Shown: positions 8,594-16,894 of the stretch, in pieces
How positions within the stretch are numbered: position 1 is the first letter of the stretch
Layout of the letters: each line of letters begins with the position of its first letter
Program-made: the position numbers and the translations under genes
Notes under the pieces: model-generated
Seen by the model: only the letters and a program-made list of their open reading frames with translations
What the model was told of the DNA's origin: nothing
Databases searched by the model: none
DNA from: Rhodospirillaceae bacterium
Lineage (GTDB): Bacteria > Pseudomonadota > Alphaproteobacteria > Puniceispirillales > Puniceispirillaceae
NCBI GenBank assembly: GCA_011522725.1
Contig: WTIL01000072.1
Coordinates: 1 to 59,038 of the forward strand
DNA: 59,038 nt
Direction of reading: 5' to 3'

Positions 8594-9247
8594 ATGAACG
8601 GAGATGATCCGGAAGAAGGTGTCCGCCTCCTGCACCGCGCATACAGCCTTGGCGCTCCGGACACGCACATAGACTTCTATCGTGACTTCGCCGAACTCTA
8701 CGACAGCACCTATGCCGCCAGCCTGGGCTACATCTACCCGCTTGGTATCGCCTCGGTCCTTTCCGGGCAACAACGTCCGCAGGGCGCCATCCTCGACATC
8801 GGGTGCGGCACGGGCCTTGTTGCGACGGCCATTCGCAAGGTTGATCCGAGCGCGGTGATCGACGGGGTCGATATTTCGCCGGACATGCTCGGGAAAGCAC
8901 GCGCCAAGGGCGAGTATCGTGACCTCGTCGCAGCTGACCTAACCGCCGACTGCAGCCATATCGCCACGGATTACGCCGCAATTGTCAGTGCCGGGACCTT
9001 TACATTCGGCCACCTGGGGCCGGAATTGATCCCCGACATGGTGGGCCTTTGCCGGCCGGGCGCGGTGGCGGCCCTTGGCGTCAACAGCGTCTATTTTGTC
9101 GAACAGGGATTCCGGGATGTTCTGGACAGCCTCGAGACAGAGGGCCAGATCGCCAATGTCGCGCTTCACGAGATGCCCATCTATGACGGGCGGGACGAGG
9201 CGCATCAGGACGACACGGCGATGATCCTCGCCTTCACCACGATCTAG
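8594..9247 (+). CDS. Class I SAM-dependent methyltransferase
   Basis: 217 residues with a Rossmann-type SAM-binding core: motif I ILDIGCGTG at about 64-72, the acidic end of strand 2 in IDGVDISPDML, and motif IV around ADLTADCSHI. A strong AAGGGGG lies 5 bases before the ATG. It follows the aldehyde dehydrogenase by 23 bases and probably shares its transcript. The methyl acceptor cannot be inferred from the sequence. Confidence 0.85.
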   Translation: MNGDDPEEGVRLLHRAYSLGAPDTHIDFYRDFAELYDSTYAASLGYIYPLGIASVLSGQQRPQGAILDIGCGTGLVATAIRKVDPSAVIDGVDISPDMLGKARAKGEYRDLVAADLTADCSHIATDYAAIVSAGTFTFGHLGPELIPDMVGLCRPGAVAALGVNSVYFVEQGFRDVLDSLETEGQIANVALHEMPIYDGRDEAHQDDTAMILAFTTI

Positions 9248-9349
9248 GCCAGATGCAGCGACAGGCGGTTGTCCTTGCTGCCTGCACACAATCTGCTTTC
9301 CGGCGGCTCATTTTCCTGATAATCGGAAATTCAAGTTCAAGTACAGCCT

Positions 9350-10375
9350 ATGGTGACAACAGTGATGACCGGTTGGATGCAACGCCCGTTCGTCGCGCTT
9401 GGCATGCTTGCCATAGCCATGGCCATGATCCCGCTGAACGACGCGCTGATCAAGCTGATGAGCGCCTATATGCCGCTTGCCGAGATCGCACTGATCCGCG
9501 GCGTCCTGTCGATGATCGTCCTCGCCGTCTTCACCGGCGGAGTCAGCAGCATGCTGGCGCTTCCGGCGCGTGTGTTCTGGAGCTTCTACGGGCGTGGCAT
9601 GTGCCTTGTCCTGGCGATGATCCTGTATTTCGTCCCGCTTGGCAGCCTGCCCCTGCCGACCGTGATCACGATCTTCTTTGTCTCGCCGCTTCTGATCACC
9701 CTGCTGTCCGTTCCCTTTCTGGGTGAGCGCATCGGCGTTCACCGCATGCTGTCGGTATGCATGGGCCTGATCGGCGTGCTGGTGATCATCCGGCCCGGAA
9801 CGGCGGATTTCCAGATCGAGGCAGTCGTGGTTTTCGGTGCCGCGCTGTCATACGCAGCCTTCCAGATCTGGACGCGCCGCCTGAAATCGGTGGGCAACCT
9901 GTCGGCCATGGTGACGGTGCAGCAGCTCTGCTATATCACCGGCTTCCTGCCGATCCTGCTGGTCAATTATTTCATGCCGCGCGCCGCGTCAGACAATGCG
10001 ACGCTCGATTTCCTGTTTCGTGCGCCGGTGATGCCGGGGACGCAGGATGCCGGTTTCTTTGTCATTTGCACGGCGGTGGTGCTGTTCCTGTCGATGGCCT
10101 CGTCAAACGCCTATCGATCGGTCGAGGCGTCGATGATTGCCCCCTTTGAATACACAGCCATCCCGTTTGCCGTAATCTGGGCAATCGTCATATGGGACGA
10201 CTGGCCAGACGGGCTGAGCTGGCTTGGCATGGGGCTGATCCTGTGCGGCGGTCTTTATACCATCTGGCGTGAGCGGGCACGCGAGGTCGAGGTGATGACA
10301 TCGACACCGATGCCGGCATCCGCCTCGGCAGCCCAGGCGGCTGAAGGAGAGACGGACAGCGAGCCCCGGTCCTAG
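9350..10375 (+). CDS. DMT-family transporter (EamA domains)
   Basis: About 341 residues, ten membrane helices in two EamA repeats, with LGERIGVHRMLSVCMGLIGVLVIIRPG at the end of the first repeat as in RhaT/EamA permeases. The hydrophilic tail after residue 310 is rich in Ala, Glu and Pro. It is not closely similar to the EamA protein at 6194, so they are not a recent duplication. The start is uncertain: ATGs at 9350 and 9365 both lack a good ribosome-binding site. It ends tail to tail with ccmE, with a CTAG in which the two stop codons overlap. Confidence 0.85.
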   Translation: MVTTVMTGWMQRPFVALGMLAIAMAMIPLNDALIKLMSAYMPLAEIALIRGVLSMIVLAVFTGGVSSMLALPARVFWSFYGRGMCLVLAMILYFVPLGSLPLPTVITIFFVSPLLITLLSVPFLGERIGVHRMLSVCMGLIGVLVIIRPGTADFQIEAVVVFGAALSYAAFQIWTRRLKSVGNLSAMVTVQQLCYITGFLPILLVNYFMPRAASDNATLDFLFRAPVMPGTQDAGFFVICTAVVLFLSMASSNAYRSVEASMIAPFEYTAIPFAVIWAIVIWDDWPDGLSWLGMGLILCGGLYTIWRERAREVEVMTSTPMPASASAAQAAEGETDSEPRS

Positions 10376-10800
10376 TCAGTTTCGCCTTGCCATACACCCT
10401 TGTCGCGGAGGGAATCCGCGACTTCGCGCGGCATGTAGGTTTCGTCATGCTTGGCAAGCACATTGCTGGCGGTCAGGGCACCGTCGGTGATGCGGCCCTC
10501 GGCGACCACGCCCTGGCCCTCGCGGAACAGGCTGGGAAGCGCGCCATTGAAGCTCACCTTGATCTCGGCATCGCCGTCCGTAACCACAAAGCCGGAATTC
10601 AGCCCGTCAATTGTCACGCTTCCTGTCTTGACCAGCCCGCCAAGACGGATCGGGCGGCCTTCCGCATCAGCCGGAATTTCCGACGGGGTGTAGAAGAAGA
10701 CGATATTCTCGCGCAACGCGCCAAGGACGAGCCCGACGGCAAGCGCCAGCAGCAATGCGATCGCGGCGATGGCCGCCAGTCTTTTCTGTTTTGGTGACAT
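10372..10800 (-). CDS. ccmE: Cytochrome c-type biogenesis protein CcmE (heme chaperone)
   Basis: Periplasmic heme chaperone of the system I cytochrome c maturation pathway. The 142-residue protein has an N-terminal membrane anchor (about 8-28), an OB-fold (RLGGLVKTGSV, VSFNGALPSLFREGQGVVAEG), and the covalent heme-binding His118 followed by Tyr122 in LAKHDETYMP. Other ccm genes are not in the window, so ccmE stands apart from them here. Its divergent neighbour is a c-type cytochrome, one of its natural clients. Confidence 0.96.
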   Translation of the reverse strand: MSPKQKRLAAIAAIALLLALAVGLVLGALRENIVFFYTPSEIPADAEGRPIRLGGLVKTGSVTIDGLNSGFVVTDGDAEIKVSFNGALPSLFREGQGVVAEGRITDGALTASNVLAKHDETYMPREVADSLRDKGVWQGETD

Positions 10801-11031
10801 GTTCCGGATGCCCGTCGTTTAGGCTTTCAGTTTCGCCCGTCAGGTCTGACTGTTAGGTAGCCCGGGCAAGCCTTGCGGGCAAGGGAGAACACGCTCCTGA
10901 TCCACGTTCTGTGACGTCGTGGCGCATGGTGGCGAAGGTGTTCTGCTTTGTCTTGTGTTGCAACAACCTGTTGCCTGTTTTATGTCAGTACCCGAACCGA
11001 AATGGACCAATTTCAGGGAAAGTTCCGATCC

Positions 11032-11415
11032 ATGAGCACAATCATCAGACGCGCTATCGTTGCTGTCGCCCTTGGCGTGGCACTTGTCTCGGCAGGTCCG
11101 GTGCTGGCCGCCGATATCAAGGCCGGCGAGAAAGTATTCAAGAAGTGCAAGGCATGCCATTATGCGGACCGGGAAAAGCACAAGACAGGCCCGCATCTGG
11201 TAAACCTCATCGGCCGCACGGCGGGATCGCTCGAGGATTACAAGAAGTACTCCAAGGCGATGAAGGCGTCCGGCATTGTCTGGGACGAAGAGACGCTGAC
11301 CGAGTATCTGCGTGCGCCGAAGAAATATATCAAGGGCACGAAGATGGCGTTTGTCGGTCTGAAAAAGGACGCCGATATCGAGAATGTCATCGCCTATCTG
11401 ATGGCGGAGAAGTAA
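11032..11415 (+). CDS. Class I c-type cytochrome (c2/c550-like)
   Basis: Small periplasmic electron carrier of 127 residues. A signal peptide (RR, hydrophobic AIVAVALGVALVSAGPVLA) precedes a mature domain with the heme motif CKACH (Cys39, Cys42, His43) and the axial Met105 in GTKMAFVGL. I chose the ATG at 11032 because it gives a normal signal peptide; the frame stays open upstream. It is 60 bases before an FMN-dependent 2-hydroxyacid dehydrogenase on the same strand, so it may accept electrons from that enzyme or feed an oxidase (inference). Confidence 0.92.
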   Translation: MSTIIRRAIVAVALGVALVSAGPVLAADIKAGEKVFKKCKACHYADREKHKTGPHLVNLIGRTAGSLEDYKKYSKAMKASGIVWDEETLTEYLRAPKKYIKGTKMAFVGLKKDADIENVIAYLMAEK

Positions 11416-11475
11416 GTTGTTGGTGCGGTGGCCGTCCGGCGCCGCACAAGTGATCGCAAGCAGGCGGGAGCCCCT

Positions 11476-12642
11476 ATGTCCGATGATATGGTGAAGTACC
11501 CGCGACTGACCGACCTCGAGAGGAAGGCCAGGCGCCGGATCCCGCATTTCATTTTCGAATATCTCGATGCAGGCACCGGCCGTGATTTTGCCAAGGATGC
11601 CAATGAAGCAGCCTATCGCGAGCTGAACCTGACGCCGCAGTTCCTTCGCGGCCGCATTCAGCCGGATACCAGCACCACTCTTCTCGGCCGTACCTATGGC
11701 GTGCCGTTCGGGGTTGCGCCGGTCGGCCTGTCATCCAGCATCTGGCCGGGCGCCGAGCAGATACTCGCAAGGGCGGCGAAGGCCCACGGGTTCCCCTATG
11801 CGCTGAGCACGGTTGCCGGTGATTCCGTCGAACGGGTGTCGAAGGTCGGCGGTGACATGACCTGGTTCCAGCTCTACCCGCCGAATGATCGCGATATCGG
11901 GTTCGATATGCTGCGGCGTGCGGCGGATTGTGGTGTCGAGACGCTTGTGGTGACGGCCGATGTTCCCGGGCCGAGCCGGCGCGAGCGGATGCGTCTGTCC
12001 GGCGGTCCTGTCGGGAGCCGCGGCAAATCCATGTACACGCCGCGTGTGATCATGCAGTCGATGGTTCGCCCGGAATGGTCGCTTCGCATGCTGGCGAATG
12101 GCGGTCCTCGATTCCGCAATTTCGAGCCCTATGCCGACAGGTTCGGCAAGATGTCCGTGACCGAGTTTATCGGCTCGCAGCTGAATGGCAGCCTTGACTG
12201 GGATTATCTGGACCTGATCCGTGAACGCTGGTCAGGCAAACTTCTTCTCAAGGGCATCCTGCACGGGCAGGACGCCGAGCGCGCCGTGCGCGCGGGCGTT
12301 GACGGTCTGGTGATCTCGAACCATGGTGGCCGCCAGCTCGATGCGGCGCCGCACCCGCTTCACCAGCTTCCCCACATCCGTGCCATCGTTGGCAGCAAGA
12401 TGCCGCTGATTGTCGACAGCGGGGTCCGCTCCGGACTCGATGTCGCCAAGGCAATTGCCTCCGGCGCCGATTTTGTCATGCTGGGGCGGTCGTTCCTCTA
12501 CGCCGTCGCGGCGCTCGGTGCGCGTGGCGGAGAGCACGCCGCTGCCATTCTGATGGACGAATTGCAGGATGTGATGCGCCAGTTGGGTGTCGCGACAATC
12601 GCCGGCCTTGCAGAGGTTCCGGTATCCCGCAGCGCGAACTGA
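11476..12642 (+). CDS. FMN-dependent alpha-hydroxy-acid dehydrogenase (LldD/glycolate oxidase family)
   Basis: 388-residue TIM-barrel flavoenzyme that oxidises an L-2-hydroxy acid to the 2-oxo acid. Family landmarks are FGVAPVGLSS near the FMN site, YPPNDRD, the strand LLLKGI, the catalytic His and Arg in ISNHGGRQLD, and the phosphate-binding VDSGVRSGLDV and MLGRSFLYA. GGGAG lies 5 bases before the ATG. There is no heme domain, so electrons must pass to quinone, oxygen or a partner; the cytochrome c gene just upstream is a candidate. L-lactate, mandelate or glycolate are all possible substrates; the separate glcDEF genes argue weakly against glycolate. Confidence 0.88.
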   Translation: MSDDMVKYPRLTDLERKARRRIPHFIFEYLDAGTGRDFAKDANEAAYRELNLTPQFLRGRIQPDTSTTLLGRTYGVPFGVAPVGLSSSIWPGAEQILARAAKAHGFPYALSTVAGDSVERVSKVGGDMTWFQLYPPNDRDIGFDMLRRAADCGVETLVVTADVPGPSRRERMRLSGGPVGSRGKSMYTPRVIMQSMVRPEWSLRMLANGGPRFRNFEPYADRFGKMSVTEFIGSQLNGSLDWDYLDLIRERWSGKLLLKGILHGQDAERAVRAGVDGLVISNHGGRQLDAAPHPLHQLPHIRAIVGSKMPLIVDSGVRSGLDVAKAIASGADFVMLGRSFLYAVAALGARGGEHAAAILMDELQDVMRQLGVATIAGLAEVPVSRSAN

Positions 12643-12673
12643 AGCGCTGAACGCTACCAGGAAGACTTCCACC

Positions 12674-13183
12674 ATGAGAACGACAATCATCACATTTCTG
12701 ACGCTCGTCGCCTTTGCATCCAGCGCTGCTGTCGCCGGCATGTTGGAAATCGGTACAGTGCAGCTGCGCGCCACGGCGCCCGGCATGGGCATGACAGGCG
12801 GCTATGTCGCCATCACAAACAATGGTGACAGCGACGAACGGCTGGTTGCCGTTTCGGCAGGATTTGCCAAACGTGTCGAGCTTCACGAGATGATTCACGA
12901 CAATGGCGTCATGAAAATGCGTGAACGTGACGGCGGTATCGAGATCCCCGCCGGCGAGACAGTGATACTGAAGCCGGGCGGGCTGCACATCATGTTCATG
13001 GGGCTTGGGGAAACCATGGTTCCGGGCGAGATGCGGGAGATTACGCTCGAATTTGCTTCGGGCCATAAAGCCACTGTTCCGGCCATGGTCCTGAAGCCTG
13101 CCGACATCAAGAGCGATGGTCACGAACATGGTCATTCAGATGAGAATTCTGCCAGCCATAAGCACAAGCATTCACACGACTAG
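12674..13183 (+). CDS. PCu(A)C-type periplasmic copper chaperone with His-rich tail
   Basis: Copper chaperone that helps deliver Cu to cytochrome oxidase. A signal peptide (TIITFLTLVAFASSAAVAG) is followed by the cupredoxin-like domain with the PCu(A)C metal ligands His71, Met82, His105 and Met107 (ELHEMIHDNGVMKM and GLHIMFMG). The C-terminus (about 149-169) is a His-rich extension (HEHGH, SHKHKHSHD), seen in other members and probably able to bind Cu(II). I chose the ATG at 12674, where AGGAAG is well spaced and the signal peptide begins. It directly follows the hydroxyacid dehydrogenase. Confidence 0.93.
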   Translation: MRTTIITFLTLVAFASSAAVAGMLEIGTVQLRATAPGMGMTGGYVAITNNGDSDERLVAVSAGFAKRVELHEMIHDNGVMKMRERDGGIEIPAGETVILKPGGLHIMFMGLGETMVPGEMREITLEFASGHKATVPAMVLKPADIKSDGHEHGHSDENSASHKHKHSHD

Positions 13184-13216
13184 GTTGCTCAATGGCGGCT
13201 TTCGGCTGGCGGCCGG

Positions 13217-13681
13217 TCAGAATATTCCGGCATCAATCCCGGCAGCCATCCCCATGGCCAGTTCCTCGACCTCGGCCGGATAACCGTCCGACCAGTCGCC
13301 ATGCAGGATCAGCGGCGCCGCCACAAGCCGCCAGCGCTGCGCCCCGATGATCGATTCCAGCGCGCGGCGGGTCGCCGTGCCGTCAAGTCCGGCGCGAATG
13401 TAGACGCCGACCGGCTTGGCCTCGCTTCTGTCGAGCCAGTCATTGTAACAGCGGTCGAACATGTCCTTTGTCGCACCTGCCATATAGCCGATATTCTCCG
13501 TTGTCCCGATCAGAACGCCGTCCGCCTCGAACAGATGCGTCGCCTCGATATCGAATGGCGAGACAAGGCGGACATCCAGCCCGCCTGCGTCGGGGTGGGA
13601 TGCGCCGCGGACCGCTGCCTCGGCCAGCGCAGATGTGTTGGGTGACGGGGCGTGCGCGATGATGAGAAGGGATTTGGGCAT
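13217..13681 (-). CDS. Flavodoxin-fold (NADPH-dependent FMN reductase-like) protein
   Basis: About 154 residues beginning KSLLIIAHAPSPNTSALAEA, a flavodoxin-type beta strand and phosphate-binding loop. The internal ADGVLIGTTENIGYMAGATKDMFDRC matches the flavin-contact region of the NAD(P)H-dependent oxidoreductase/flavodoxin superfamily. It probably binds FMN; its electron partner is unknown. The frame allows an earlier ATG at 13702, but the ATG at 13681 has an AGG 8 bases upstream and starts directly at the first beta strand. It is divergent from phhB. Confidence 0.78.
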   Translation of the reverse strand: MPKSLLIIAHAPSPNTSALAEAAVRGASHPDAGGLDVRLVSPFDIEATHLFEADGVLIGTTENIGYMAGATKDMFDRCYNDWLDRSEAKPVGVYIRAGLDGTATRRALESIIGAQRWRLVAAPLILHGDWSDGYPAEVEELAMGMAAGIDAGIF

Positions 13682-13768
13682 TGGCGAGGCCTGTCGGGAC
13701 ATCCTATAGTTTCACTGACCATAGTCTGACAGCAGGGTGCGCCTGCGCAAGCCTGCCAGGAGAAGATC

Positions 13769-14065
13769 ATGCCGGACCTGTTGACCAACGACGCGCTTGC
13801 CGAGGTTTTGGCCGACCTTGACGGTTGGTCTCTGGTGGAAGATGGAACTGCAATCGAGGCCGAGTTCAGCTTCAGGGGTTTCAACGCCGCCTTCGGGTTC
13901 ATGACGCGCGTCGCCCTTGCGGCGGAACGTCAGAACCACCATCCCGAATGGTCGAATGTCTATAACCGCGTCACCATTCGCTGGACGACCCATTCCGAGG
14001 GCGGTGTGACCGAACTGGATGTGAAGCTGGCGCGGGCTTGCAGCAGATTTGCCACGGGCGGTTAG
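13769..14065 (+). CDS. phhB: Pterin-4a-carbinolamine dehydratase
   Basis: 98-residue protein of the PCD/DCoH family. It has the signature NHHPEWSNVYNRVTIRWTTH followed by GGVTELD, which contains the two active-site histidines and the Asp. It dehydrates 4a-hydroxytetrahydropterin to recycle the cofactor of aromatic amino-acid hydroxylases, or serves in molybdopterin or folate side reactions where no hydroxylase exists. No hydroxylase gene is in the window. It overlaps the azlD stop tail to tail by 4 bases. Confidence 0.95.
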   Translation: MPDLLTNDALAEVLADLDGWSLVEDGTAIEAEFSFRGFNAAFGFMTRVALAAERQNHHPEWSNVYNRVTIRWTTHSEGGVTELDVKLARACSRFATGG

Positions 14066-14376
14066 TAGAGGAAATACTCCAGAACCCACATGGATCCGAG
14101 GCCCGACGCGATCGTGGCCAGTACCGACCGTGTGACAAGTGCCGCCGTCACCGCGACGAGTGCGGCCGGAAGTTTTGAATTTCCAGCCAGAATCAGTCCG
14201 CCCTCCGGCGAGATGATGACTGCCGGTACGATAATCGCCGTCAGCACCGCCACCGGCACTAAGCCCAGCGCCTCTTCCAGCCAGCCGGGAAGCTGCCTTG
14301 GCGCAAGGTCGGAGAACATCACAAAACGCATGCTGAGCGTCAGCAGGCCGCATACAATCATTACCAGCCAGATCAT
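14062..14376 (-). CDS. azlD: Branched-chain amino-acid exporter small subunit, AzlD
   Basis: 104-residue hydrophobic protein of the AzlD family, with three or four membrane helices and the typical opening MIWLVMIVCGLLTLSMRF and internal LVPVAVLTAIIVP. It forms an exporter with AzlC: the two genes overlap by ATGA, indicating translational coupling. Relatives export leucine, valine or azaleucine. The ilvBNC operon is in the same window but 20 kb away. Confidence 0.92.
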   Translation of the reverse strand: MIWLVMIVCGLLTLSMRFVMFSDLAPRQLPGWLEEALGLVPVAVLTAIIVPAVIISPEGGLILAGNSKLPAALVAVTAALVTRSVLATIASGLGSMWVLEYFLY

Positions 14377-15086
14377 GATGCGGTCCTCCTCCGGTCATGG
14401 CGGTGAACCAGCCAACCGGCAAGAATGCCGCCGACCGCCGCAAGGATAATCCAGCCCTTCCATGGAAGCGGCTGTCCGACAACCGCAATGGTCCCGGCGG
14501 TCAGGCATGCCGCCAGATCGGCCCTGCGGCGGATGGCCGGTGCGACAAGGGCGATGAAGGTCAGCGGGATGGCGAAGCCGAGCGACCAGGACTCCGGAAT
14601 CGTTGCCCCAAAGACGACGCCCATCACGGTGGTGACCTGCCAGCAAATCCACAAGGTCATACCGGTGCCGAGAAGATGGTAATGCTGGTTAGGGGACGGC
14701 GGCTCGTCACGAAGCCTGTTGATTGTGACCGCATAGGCCTCGTCCGTCAGCAGATAGGCAAGCGGCACCCTCCATCTGAGCGGAAGGCTGCGAAGATAGG
14801 GCGCAACCGAAGCGCTGTAGAGCACATGGCGGAGATTGATCACCGAGACCGAGGCGCCGACGACCGGCGCCGGCACGCCGCCGCCCCACAGCTGCGCGAA
14901 CACAACCTGGCTGGCACCGCCGAATACGATCGACGACATGAGGATGGTTTCCCAGGCGCTCAGCCCGCTTGCCAGTCCCAGGACCCCGAACACCAGGCCG
15001 AACGGGGCAACGCCAAGCTGCAGCGGCAGTTCGGCGCGGACGCCTGCCCAGAATTCGTCATGGCGGCTTGTGGCGGATGTGTTCAT
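14373..15086 (-). CDS. azlC: Branched-chain amino-acid exporter large subunit, AzlC
   Basis: 237-residue membrane protein with the AzlC landmarks PFGLVFGVLGLASGLS, IVFGGASQ, INLRHVLYSAS and LLTDEAYAVT. About seven or eight membrane helices are predicted. It is upstream of and overlapping azlD, and the pair should form a proton-driven exporter of branched-chain amino acids (YgaZH/AzlCD class). About 190 bases separate it from the divergent DUF6165 gene. Confidence 0.94.
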   Translation of the reverse strand: MNTSATSRHDEFWAGVRAELPLQLGVAPFGLVFGVLGLASGLSAWETILMSSIVFGGASQVVFAQLWGGGVPAPVVGASVSVINLRHVLYSASVAPYLRSLPLRWRVPLAYLLTDEAYAVTINRLRDEPPSPNQHYHLLGTGMTLWICWQVTTVMGVVFGATIPESWSLGFAIPLTFIALVAPAIRRRADLAACLTAGTIAVVGQPLPWKGWIILAAVGGILAGWLVHRHDRRRTAS

Positions 15087-15277
15087 GGATGCTGCGGCGG
15101 GTTCGTTGGATCTTCATCGCCTGCCTATCATGCGTCCCCGCCCAAGTACAGACGCGATCACATTGCGCAATCTGTCAATATCGGCTTGCCAGACAGGCAG
15201 AATTGCGCGACACCAAGCGCCAGCCATCAATCCGGCGTTCCGCCATCGCGCGAGGCCACAGCAAGCAGGACAGTTCC

Positions 15278-15676
15278 ATGAACATTACGGTTCCCGTTTC
15301 AGTCGGTGAGGTCATCGACAAGGTCACCATCCTCGAGATCAAGTCGGAGCGGATCAGCGACGAGGCCAAGCTGAAGAATGTGGCGACCGAGCTGGAGGCC
15401 CTGCGTCCGCTTGTCAGTGGCGGGGTGTTCGACAGCGACGAGCTGGTGGAGTTGACAGACGGGCTGCGCCGGGTGAATGCCGAGCTCTGGGACATCGAGG
15501 ACGATATCCGCGCCGAAGAGGCCGCCGGCCGTTTTGGCGACCGTTTCATTGAACTTGCCCGCGCCGTTTACATCACCAACGACCGCCGCGCCGAGCTGAA
15601 GAAGATGATCAACCTCGCCACGGGTTCCGACCTTGTCGAGGAAAAATCTTACGAGGATTATACCGGCAAGGGGTGA
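15278..15676 (+). CDS. DUF6165 family protein
   Basis: 132 residues starting NITVPVSVGEVIDKVTILEI, which I recognise as the DUF6165 family opening. The protein is rich in Glu, Asp, Lys and Arg, and largely helical, with a probable coiled coil over about 25-100. There is no signal peptide or membrane segment. The ATG at 15278 has AGGA 7 bases upstream. Function is unknown. Its 3' end overlaps the 3' end of the convergent GT9 glycosyltransferase gene by 19 bases; this proximity suggests, but does not prove, a link to cell-surface glycan synthesis. Confidence 0.82.
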   Translation: MNITVPVSVGEVIDKVTILEIKSERISDEAKLKNVATELEALRPLVSGGVFDSDELVELTDGLRRVNAELWDIEDDIRAEEAAGRFGDRFIELARAVYITNDRRAELKKMINLATGSDLVEEKSYEDYTGKG

Positions 15677-16776
15677 GCTTCCGGCGCAGCTGTCCTGCGT
15701 GGCCCGAGATCGCCGACGGCCGCCAGCACATCGCCGCTTGATATGGTGCCGAGATCGCCCGGCTGTTCCGGCGTCACAGGTTTCGTCACAGACCTGTAGG
15801 ACAGGCTGTCTCCGACGGATGCGAACAGGATCACCGCCGGGAGATTGCAGTTCATCGCAAGGTTCGCGGTGAAGGAATCCACCCCGATATATCGGTCTGC
15901 CAGATGATAGAGCGCGACGTCGCGTTCCATGCCTGCGCCCGCGCCGAGTGAGTCGACGAGCTGGTCGGGCCTGATCCGTTTGTCGGCTTTGCAGGCCGAG
16001 TGCCAGCAGGCAAGCGCCTGCCGGTGCGCCTCGGCGGCATCCGGCCCTGCATTCAGGATAAAACTGCCGCCGCCGACTGCCAATTGTCTGATGGTTTCGA
16101 TGGCGGCTTCGACCGGCCAGCGGCGCTTCTCGTCCACTGCAAAGAGATTCACAACCGAAATCGGCCCGGGCAGGGATGCTACAAGCCGACGCGCGTCTCT
16201 CGTTGCATTCTTGTCTGGAATAATGGTGGGGATGTCGGGGGCCAGGTCGAGCCCCGACCCGATGACATATTCATCCATTGCGGCGATGAATGGGCGATGC
16301 CCCCATGCCTCGCGCCGGGCGCCGCCATCTGTGAGGGCGAGCGGCGTGTCCAGCAGCATCCGGTCGAAAAACCCGTCTGCAAGTCCGATCCGGCGCGGGA
16401 TGCCGGCAGTGCGGGCGGCCAGCTTGAAGCTGGTTGAGCGATGCATGAAAAAGGCCGTATCGTAACGGCGATGCCGCAACGCAGTAACGGTTTCGCTTGT
16501 CCGGGACCAAGGTTTGTAACGGCGAAGCGGCCTTGCATCGACCACCCGCCCGACCCACGGGGTCGCAGCAAGGATCCGGCTGATCGGCCCGGGATGGATG
16601 CAGGCGATGTCAATGGTGGCTGTCTGGCAGGCCGCCGCAAGCGCGCGCAGCTGGCCAAGGTGATAGATCTGGTCACCGATGCCGCCCGCGACGAAGCCGA
16701 TCGCCCGCCCGAAATCCGGAGTGGACGGTCGGGAAGGGCTTTCGCTGACGCTGGATTGTCGATGAGTCAAGGCCAT
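15658..16776 (-). CDS. Glycosyltransferase family 9 (heptosyltransferase-like)
   Basis: About 372 residues with the GT9/ADP-heptosyltransferase two-Rossmann layout: an N-terminal glycine-rich FVAGGIGDQIYHLGQLRAL, then in the C-terminal half FILNAGPDAAEAH and the acceptor-side DRYIGVDSFTANLAMNCNLPAVILFASVGD. It probably transfers heptose or another sugar onto the LPS core or a related glycan. The open frame reaches a TTG at 16800; I prefer the ATG at 16776. Sequence identity to classical WaaC/WaaF seems low, so the sugar is uncertain. The gene is divergent from pgk. Confidence 0.75.
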   Translation of the reverse strand: MALTHRQSSVSESPSRPSTPDFGRAIGFVAGGIGDQIYHLGQLRALAAACQTATIDIACIHPGPISRILAATPWVGRVVDARPLRRYKPWSRTSETVTALRHRRYDTAFFMHRSTSFKLAARTAGIPRRIGLADGFFDRMLLDTPLALTDGGARREAWGHRPFIAAMDEYVIGSGLDLAPDIPTIIPDKNATRDARRLVASLPGPISVVNLFAVDEKRRWPVEAAIETIRQLAVGGGSFILNAGPDAAEAHRQALACWHSACKADKRIRPDQLVDSLGAGAGMERDVALYHLADRYIGVDSFTANLAMNCNLPAVILFASVGDSLSYRSVTKPVTPEQPGDLGTISSGDVLAAVGDLGPRRTAAPEAHPLPV

Positions 16777-16894
16777 GGTACGCGTCTCTTTGCCAGACAA
16801 TTGGCCGGACGCTTCCGGCTCGTCTTGTCACTTGAACCGCTTTCAGCTAAGCGGAACGCGATTGCTCATGGTTCGGATATATCAGGAATAAGAT

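Noticed and set aside
7236-8981. 581-codon open frame on the minus strand
   Set aside because: It lies entirely antisense to the clearly coding aldehyde dehydrogenase and methyltransferase and has Arg/Gly/His-rich composition typical of GC-rich shadow frames.
9350-10375. Duplicate of the EamA gene at 6194
   Set aside because: Both are ten-helix DMT proteins, but aligned segments by eye share little beyond family motifs, so a recent duplication is unlikely.
14397-15281. 294-codon plus-strand frame opposite azlC and azlD
   Set aside because: azlC and azlD match their families from end to end with coupled ATGA; the opposite frame matches nothing.
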